Source of the DNA: Actinomadura chibensis NBRC 106107
Lineage (GTDB): Bacteria; Actinomycetota; Actinomycetes; Streptosporangiales; Streptosporangiaceae
NCBI RefSeq assembly: GCF_001552135.1
Contig: NZ_BCQP01000060.1
Location: 16,264 to 80,263, forward strand
Length of the DNA stretch: 64,000 nucleotides
Direction of reading: 5' to 3'
A model generated the notes under the pieces. It saw only the letters and a program-made list of their open reading frames with translations, was not told the DNA's origin and did not search any database. A program made the translations under genes and the position numbers. Positions 59,666 through 64,000 of this stretch are shown here, in pieces. Each line of letters starts with the position of its first letter. Position 1 is the stretch's first letter.

Positions 59666-60315
59666 CCGAGGAGGACGGTCCCGGCCAGCAGCGCGCCCGC
59701 GGCGGCCGGGACCAGGAAGCCGAAGCGCAGCCCGATCGAGGCGGTGACGTCGACGCCGGGACGGCCGTCCAGCCGCATGACCACCACGGACCAGGCGCCC
59801 CCGGTCTTGTCCCAGGTCAGGGTGCGGGTTCCGGTGCCCTGGGCGGTGGCGACCCACAGCGGCCGCCCCGCCGGGGCCGGGGCCCGCGCGGCGCCCGGGA
59901 CGCGCGCGAACGTCGCGCGGAACGGCTTCAGGCCGGCCGATCTGAAGTCGTCGTAGGCCGTCCCGCGCAGGTACGCCTCCACGTCCGCCTTCGGCCCGAT
60001 CCCCACGAACACCGGCACGGACGGGTCGGACGGCCGGACGACGATCCGCACGCGCGCCGCCTCGCCGATGTCGGGGTTCGGGTCCGCCGCGTGCGCCCGG
60101 TCCATCCCGACGTCGATCTCGTCGGTCTTGAGCGCCGCCGTCGGCGTCCCGAACCGGTGCTGCGAGGTCGAGAAGTAGCCGCCCTCGGACGCCTGCAGTC
60201 CCCCGGCCGCGCCGAGCCCCGCGCCCGCGATGAGCAGGACGGACGAGGCCGCGCCCGCGAGGAGCGGCCGCCGCCTGCCCGGAGTCCGGGTCCCGTGTCG
60301 TCGTCGCGCCGTCAT
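59506..60315 (-). CDS. Conserved actinobacterial two-helix membrane protein
   Basis: ATG 60315 follows AAAAAGGGAGC, giving 269 residues. One membrane helix near residues 18-42 (LLAGAASSVLLIAGAGLG), an extracellular domain of ~150 residues (YFSTSQHRFGTPTAAL, VFVGIGPKADVEAYLRG, TLTWDKTGGAWSVVVM), a second helix (FLVPAAAGALLAGTVLLGYAL), then a Ser/Asp-rich cytoplasmic tail lying in the overlap with the pump gene. The family is widespread in actinobacteria, function unknown. The divergent TetR gene at 60384 and the operator between them suggest TetR control. Confidence 0.8.
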   Translation of the reverse strand: MTARRRHGTRTPGRRRPLLAGAASSVLLIAGAGLGAAGGLQASEGGYFSTSQHRFGTPTAALKTDEIDVGMDRAHAADPNPDIGEAARVRIVVRPSDPSVPVFVGIGPKADVEAYLRGTAYDDFRSAGLKPFRATFARVPGAARAPAPAGRPLWVATAQGTGTRTLTWDKTGGAWSVVVMRLDGRPGVDVTASIGLRFGFLVPAAAGALLAGTVLLGYALWARRRPGSGSDSGSAESGSDDVADARGSTTSASTAAPTRSTALKARPRA

Positions 60316-60337
60316 GGTCGCTCCCTTTTTAGTACGA

Positions 60338-60365
60338 CTGTGTTACAACGGCGATGGTAACACAG
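60338..60365. promoter_or_regulatory. TetR operator CTGTGTTAC-N10-GTAACACAG
   Basis: Perfect 9-bp arms at 60338-60346 and 60357-60365. It fills most of the 68 bases between the divergent membrane-protein and TetR starts, so a bound dimer would cover both promoters. Confidence 0.85.
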
Positions 60366-60383
60366 GTGTGCTATAAAAAGTCC

Positions 60384-60950
60384 ATGCCAAAAGTCGTGGA
60401 CCCGGTGGAGCGCCGGCTGGAGGTGGCGGCGGCCGTCTGGCGGGTCGTCCGGCGGGACGGCCTGGAGCGGGCGTCGGTCCGCAACGTCGCCCGGGAGGCC
60501 GGGCTGTCGGCTGGGTCGCTCCGGCACTACTTCGCCACCCAGTCCGAGCTGTTCGTCTTCACGCTGCGGATGATCATGGAGCGGATCGAGCGGCGGATCG
60601 CGGCGCTGCCCGCCGAGCCCGACCCGCGGCGGCGGGCCGAGCGGATCCTCGCCGAACTGCTGCCGATGGACGCCGAGCGCGCCGCCGAGAACGAGGTGTG
60701 GCTCGCGTTCACGTCCAGGTCGATGGTCGATCCCGAGCTGCGCGCGCTGCGGAACGAGGGCTACGACGCCCTGCGGGCGGGCTGCCGCAGGCTCGTCGAA
60801 GCGCTCGGCTCCCGGAACGTCGAGTCCGAGACCGACCGGCTGCACGCCCTGGTCGACGGGCTCGCCGTGCACGCGGCGACGCGTCCGGACGTCGCCACGC
60901 CGGGCGCCATGCGCGCCGCCGTCGCCGCCCACCTCGACTCGCTCTCCTAG
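60384..60950 (+). CDS. TetR-family regulator
   Basis: ATG 60384 gives 188 residues (an upstream ATG at 60354 would lie inside the operator). HTH: EVAAAVWRVVRRDGLERASVRNVAREAGLSAGSLRHYFATQSELF; the C-terminal domain resembles the BetI-like TetR_C_6 group. It is divergent from the membrane-protein gene at 59506-60315 and almost certainly binds the 28-bp palindrome between them. Inducer unknown. Its stop codon lies inside a 22-bp palindrome. Confidence 0.92.
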   Translation: MPKVVDPVERRLEVAAAVWRVVRRDGLERASVRNVAREAGLSAGSLRHYFATQSELFVFTLRMIMERIERRIAALPAEPDPRRRAERILAELLPMDAERAAENEVWLAFTSRSMVDPELRALRNEGYDALRAGCRRLVEALGSRNVESETDRLHALVDGLAVHAATRPDVATPGAMRAAVAAHLDSLS

Positions 60951-60959
60951 GAGAGCGAG
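60938..60959. terminator. Perfect 22-bp palindrome over the TetR stop codon
   Basis: Eleven-base arms (CTCGCTCTCCT and its complement) enclose the TAG stop at 60948-60950. It would form a stem at the mRNA end and may terminate both this gene and the convergent phosphatase-fold gene at 60991. Confidence 0.55.
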
Positions 60960-60990
60960 CCGGAAGGCGGCGCGGGTCAGGCGGCGCGGG

Positions 60991-61962
60991 TCAGGCGGCG
61001 AGGCGGGTGAAGACCATCGCGTGGTCGGACGCCGGGTCGTCGCGGCGGGCCGCCGGGTCCTCGGTCACCGACGGGAGGGGACCGTCCTGGGCCCGCAGGG
61101 TGTGGACGTCGAGGGCGCGCCCGAGCAGCGCGTGCGACACCAGCAGGTGGTCGATCAGCTCGTGCCGCCGCTGGAACACGCGGGAGAACCGCTCCGCCTC
61201 GGGGATGCGCGGGGCGAGGTTCCAGAGCCGGGCCCCGTCGCCCTTGTCGGGATGGTCCGCGCCCGCCGTGCCCAGCTCGGAGCCGGGCGGGCCGAGCAGG
61301 ATCTGCGTCGTCGCGGCCGTCGGCTCGTCGTTGAGGTCGCCCATCACCATCACCTGCCGGGACCGGCCCTCGCCCGCGAGCAGCTCGTCGGCGAGGGCCC
61401 GCGCGGTGACGGCCTCGGCCGTCCGCCGGTAGAGGGCGTAGGCGGCGACGCGGGCGCGCTCGCCCTCGTCGCGCGGCTGGAAGCGGTGCCGCCCGCCCGG
61501 TCCCGGCGGGAACGACAGCAGCTTGCTCTTCAGGTGGAGGGCGACGAGGTCGAGCTCCCGGCCATCGGCTTCGGTGACGCGGACGGCGAGCGCGCCGCGT
61601 CCCATCCGGTCCGCCGTCCCGCCGTCGTCGCCCGCCTGGATCGCGGCCAGCGGACGGGGGAACCCGGCGCGGTCCGCGATCACCTCCAGCGGGAGCCGGG
61701 ACAGGAACCCGACCCGGATCGGGTGCTTCTCCTCGAAGATCGCGGACGTGGTGTGCGACCAGCGCCCGTCGAGGCGGCCCGCCAGCTCTTCGAGCGCGTC
61801 CGGGTCCCCGACCTCCTCGACGGCGAGGACGTCCGCCCCCGACGCGGTGATCGTCGCGGCCAGGCCCGCGAGCTTGGCCTCATAGGCGGCCCGGTCCTTC
61901 GGACCGAACTCGCCGCCCGGCTTGAAGAGGTTCTCGACGTTCCACGTTCCGACCACGGTCAT
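60991..61962 (-). CDS. Endonuclease/exonuclease/phosphatase-family protein
   Basis: ATG 61962 (GGGGGCGATC upstream) gives 323 residues; an earlier ATG is 69 bases further out. EEP-fold motifs: GTWNVENLF (Asn), VLAVEEVGD (metal Glu), VALHLKSK (His), VMGDLNDEP (Asp, Asn) and ASDHAMVF (Asp-His). All catalytic residues are present. The fold covers nucleases and sphingomyelinase- or inositol-type phosphodiesterases; the version with HLKSK resembles bacterial nuclease-like proteins. No signal peptide. Convergent with the TetR gene. Confidence 0.88.
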   Translation of the reverse strand: MTVVGTWNVENLFKPGGEFGPKDRAAYEAKLAGLAATITASGADVLAVEEVGDPDALEELAGRLDGRWSHTTSAIFEEKHPIRVGFLSRLPLEVIADRAGFPRPLAAIQAGDDGGTADRMGRGALAVRVTEADGRELDLVALHLKSKLLSFPPGPGGRHRFQPRDEGERARVAAYALYRRTAEAVTARALADELLAGEGRSRQVMVMGDLNDEPTAATTQILLGPPGSELGTAGADHPDKGDGARLWNLAPRIPEAERFSRVFQRRHELIDHLLVSHALLGRALDVHTLRAQDGPLPSVTEDPAARRDDPASDHAMVFTRLAA

Positions 61963-62083
61963 GATCGCCCCCAGCGCCGATGGTCCATTTGCCCTGATAC
62001 CCGTCATATCCCCAGGAACCCAAATGACCACGACATTTGGCCGGGTGAGGCCGCCCTGGCGCGGAGGCCGGCAGGAGCGGGGG

Positions 62084-62602
62084 TCAGAGCAGGAAGAGGA
62101 TCGTCACGCCGAGGACGACGTCGATCACCGCGCACGCCTCCGCGTACGCGCGCCACACGACCTTGTCCGCCCGGTGGAGGACGACGTCCCAGGCGGTGTG
62201 CAGCAGCCACCCGGCCGCCACCAGGGCGATCTCCGTCCGTCCGCCGGCCGTGATCGCGGCGGCGGCGAGCGCGGCGTAGCACGCGAGGCCCGCGAGGTGG
62301 GCGGCGAGCAGCCGCCGGTCCGCGAACTGCCGCCGGGCGAGCCCGATGACCAGGTACTCCGCGCCGAGCGCGACGAGCAGCAGGGCGGGTGGCAGACCGG
62401 GGTCGAACCACGAGTCGAACGTCAGGACCAGCGCGAGCAGCGTCGGCCAGCGGTGGGGCAGGGCGCGCAGGACCCGTCCGGCCGCCGTCGCGGGCGCGGC
62501 GCGCCCGCCGTACCCTGGCCGGACGCAGTCCCGGCGGCGGGCCGCGGCGCGGACGCGGCCGAGCGCGGCGGATTCCGGGGGGTGATGCGTGTGGGTGTCC
62601 AT
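62084..62602 (-). CDS. Small polytopic membrane protein
   Basis: ATG 62602 gives 172 residues. After a His/Arg-rich, charged start (~45 residues) come about five hydrophobic segments (LPPALLLVALGAEYLVIGL, LAGLACYAALAAAAI, ALVAAGWLLHTAWDVVLH, VIDVVLGVTILFLL). The WLLHTAWDVVLHRADK stretch is distinctive and occurs in uncharacterised actinobacterial membrane proteins. It starts 44 bases from the divergent sensor kinase gene, so it could be a target of that two-component system. Confidence 0.7.
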   Translation of the reverse strand: MDTHTHHPPESAALGRVRAAARRRDCVRPGYGGRAAPATAAGRVLRALPHRWPTLLALVLTFDSWFDPGLPPALLLVALGAEYLVIGLARRQFADRRLLAAHLAGLACYAALAAAAITAGGRTEIALVAAGWLLHTAWDVVLHRADKVVWRAYAEACAVIDVVLGVTILFLL

Positions 62603-62646
62603 GCCGAGAGTGTCCGGCCGGGCGGCGCACGCGCGGCAGGTGCGCG

Positions 62647-63825
62647 ATGTCATCGGATTCCGTGAAGACCGCCCTGCCGGAGCGTGCGTCCGGACGGCTC
62701 GGCCGGGCCCGCCTCATCACGCTGCTCTGGATCGCCACCACGTTCTGGACGAGCCTCGTCATGCCCGGCATCGGGATCGTCCGGGAGCCGCGCGCCGTCC
62801 TCGCGGTGACCGGGACGGTCGGCGTCCTCGCCGTGACCGCCGCCCTCGGCGGGGTGCTGTACGCGACGGTCACGCCGTCCATGCCGGGACGCGTCCGGCG
62901 GCGGTGGGCGGCGGCGTTCACGGCCGCGTCGGCGGCGTCGGTCGTGCTGGTCGGGCCGGTGGCCGCCGGACGCTGGGACACCTGGGCCTGGCTCGCGGCG
63001 AGCATGGTCGGCGCCGCGCCGCTGCTGGTGCGGCCGGTGCGGGCGGCCGCCGTGGCGGCCGGGTGCACGGCGGCGAGCGTCGCGGTCGGCGCGGCGACCG
63101 GCGGCTCGGCGCGGGACGCGGCCCTGGTCACCGGTCTGATCGGGGCGTCGGTCGCGGTCGTCAACTGGCTGCCGGTGTGGATGTGGGGCCTGCTCGCCCA
63201 GGCCGAGGCGGGACGCCGCGCGGAGGCGCGCCTCGCGGCGAGCGAGGAGCGGCTGCGGCTGGCCCGCGACGTGCACGACCTCCTCGGCCATAATCTGACC
63301 GTGATCGCGCTCAAGGCCGAGCTGGCGGCGCGGCTCGCCGACCGGGACGGGGACGCCGCGCGGGCGGAGGCCGAGCAGATCCGGGAGATCGCGACGGCGG
63401 CGCTGGAGGAGATGAGGCAGGTCGTCCACGGGTACCGGAGCGTCGACCTCGCCGAGCAGCTCGACGCGGCGCGCCGGGTGATGGAGTCGGCCGGGATCCG
63501 CTGCTCGGTCGAGGGCGCGCCCGCGTCGGTGCCCGGGGAGGCCGCGTCCCGGCTGGCGCCGGTGCTGCGCGAGGCGATGACCAACGTGCTGCGGCACAGC
63601 CGGGCGACCCGGTGCGAGGTCGTGATCGCGTCCGGGCCGGGGGTGAGCACGCTGACCGTCCGGAACGACGGCGCGGCGGACGCCGCCGCCGATCCGCGCA
63701 GCTCAGGGCTGCGCGGGCTGGCCGACCGGCTCGCCGAACTCGGCGGCGGCCTCGCCGTCCACCGGGACGGGACGTGGTTCACGCTGACGGCGACCGTCCC
63801 GTCCACGGCCGGGGACGACCGGTGA
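62647..63825 (+). CDS. NarL-type sensor histidine kinase
   Basis: ATG 62647, 392 residues. Four to five N-terminal membrane helices (e.g. LAVTGTVGVLAVTAALGGVL), then HisKA_3 with RLARDVHDLLGHNLTVIALK (phospho-His near 209) and an HATPase domain with LREAMTNVLRHS and SSGLRGLADRLAELGG. There is no large extracellular sensor, so it probably detects membrane or cell-wall stress like DesK/LiaS kinases. The stop overlaps the start of the response-regulator gene. Confidence 0.92.
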   Translation: MSSDSVKTALPERASGRLGRARLITLLWIATTFWTSLVMPGIGIVREPRAVLAVTGTVGVLAVTAALGGVLYATVTPSMPGRVRRRWAAAFTAASAASVVLVGPVAAGRWDTWAWLAASMVGAAPLLVRPVRAAAVAAGCTAASVAVGAATGGSARDAALVTGLIGASVAVVNWLPVWMWGLLAQAEAGRRAEARLAASEERLRLARDVHDLLGHNLTVIALKAELAARLADRDGDAARAEAEQIREIATAALEEMRQVVHGYRSVDLAEQLDAARRVMESAGIRCSVEGAPASVPGEAASRLAPVLREAMTNVLRHSRATRCEVVIASGPGVSTLTVRNDGAADAAADPRSSGLRGLADRLAELGGGLAVHRDGTWFTLTATVPSTAGDDR

Positions 63826-64000
63826 TCCGCGTCCTGCTGGCCGACGACGAAGACCTGATCAGGTCGGCGCTGGCCGCGCTGATCTCGCTGGAACCCGACC
63901 TTGAGGTCGTGGCGGAGGCGCCCGACGGGCGGACGGCGGTGGACGCCGCGCTCCGGCACCGTCCGGACGTGGCGCTCGTCGACCTGGAGATGCCCGGCCT
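63822..64000 (+). CDS. NarL-type response regulator, N-terminal part (runs off window)
   Basis: GTG 63822 overlaps the kinase stop (GTGA). The visible 59 residues form the start of a receiver domain: IRVLLADDEDLIRSALAALI with the acidic pocket and VALVDLEMPG with the phospho-accepting Asp. A C-terminal LuxR-type HTH is expected beyond the window. Confidence 0.9.
   Translation, partial: MIRVLLADDEDLIRSALAALISLEPDLEVVAEAPDGRTAVDAALRHRPDVALVDLEMPG

Overview
The window is high-G+C DNA, low 70s percent over most of its length by eye. It has frequent GTG starts, two TTG starts, tight ATGA/GTGA gene overlaps, a mycothiol-dependent maleylpyruvate-isomerase-like enzyme, DUF5753/DUF397 regulators and many TetR, MmyB and IclR regulators. 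This points to a filamentous actinomycete. Actinomadura or a relative (Thermomonosporaceae) is my guess; the sequence alone does not settle the genus. Most of the window is ordinary chromosomal accessory DNA. Two stretches look acquired: a PLD-helicase-DUF3427 gene (3829-6921) and a small island at a tRNA-Phe gene (28399-30919).

Left part (1-18 kb): two paralogous SUKH/deaminase-like genes flank a P-loop/WD40 protein and a YbaB/EbfC protein, a layout like polymorphic-toxin immunity loci. The low-G+C helicase follows, then a holin-like protein, an orphan solute-binding lipoprotein, a hypothetical paired with an HTH-ImmA/IrrE protease, a gene-poor G-rich tract, a DUF5753 regulator, an AlkB dioxygenase behind a LexA-type box, a beta-helix/double-AAA protein, and a DUF5753...DUF397 pair separated by degenerate repeats.

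Middle part (18-44 kb): a cNMP-binding protein with a degenerate cyclase domain lies a few kb from a membrane adenylate cyclase, with an orphan histidine kinase, a LysR regulator, a secreted phosphodiesterase and an amino-acid permease around them. tRNA-Asp and tRNA-Phe follow. The 3' half of tRNA-Phe plus its terminator is repeated about 2.5 kb downstream, enclosing a DndB-like (DGQHR) gene with paired operator-like repeats. Then come a carboxylesterase, several regulator/enzyme pairs with clear operators (CGNR/hydrolase, TetR/hydrolase-GNAT fusion, MmyB/SDR beside an MFS pump), an amidohydrolase, and a cold-shock protein/DEAD-helicase pair whose leader carries a terminator-like hairpin.

Right part (44-64 kb): a GAF / HATPase-like / SpoIIE-phosphatase signalling group, a DctA symporter with an IclR-controlled catabolic pair, an AA10 lytic polysaccharide monooxygenase, a translationally coupled glycosyltransferase-deacetylase-glycosyltransferase operon, tandem DUF4360 secreted proteins, two TetR-linked transporter or membrane-protein loci, a nuclease/phosphatase-fold protein, and a NarL-type two-component system cut by the window end.
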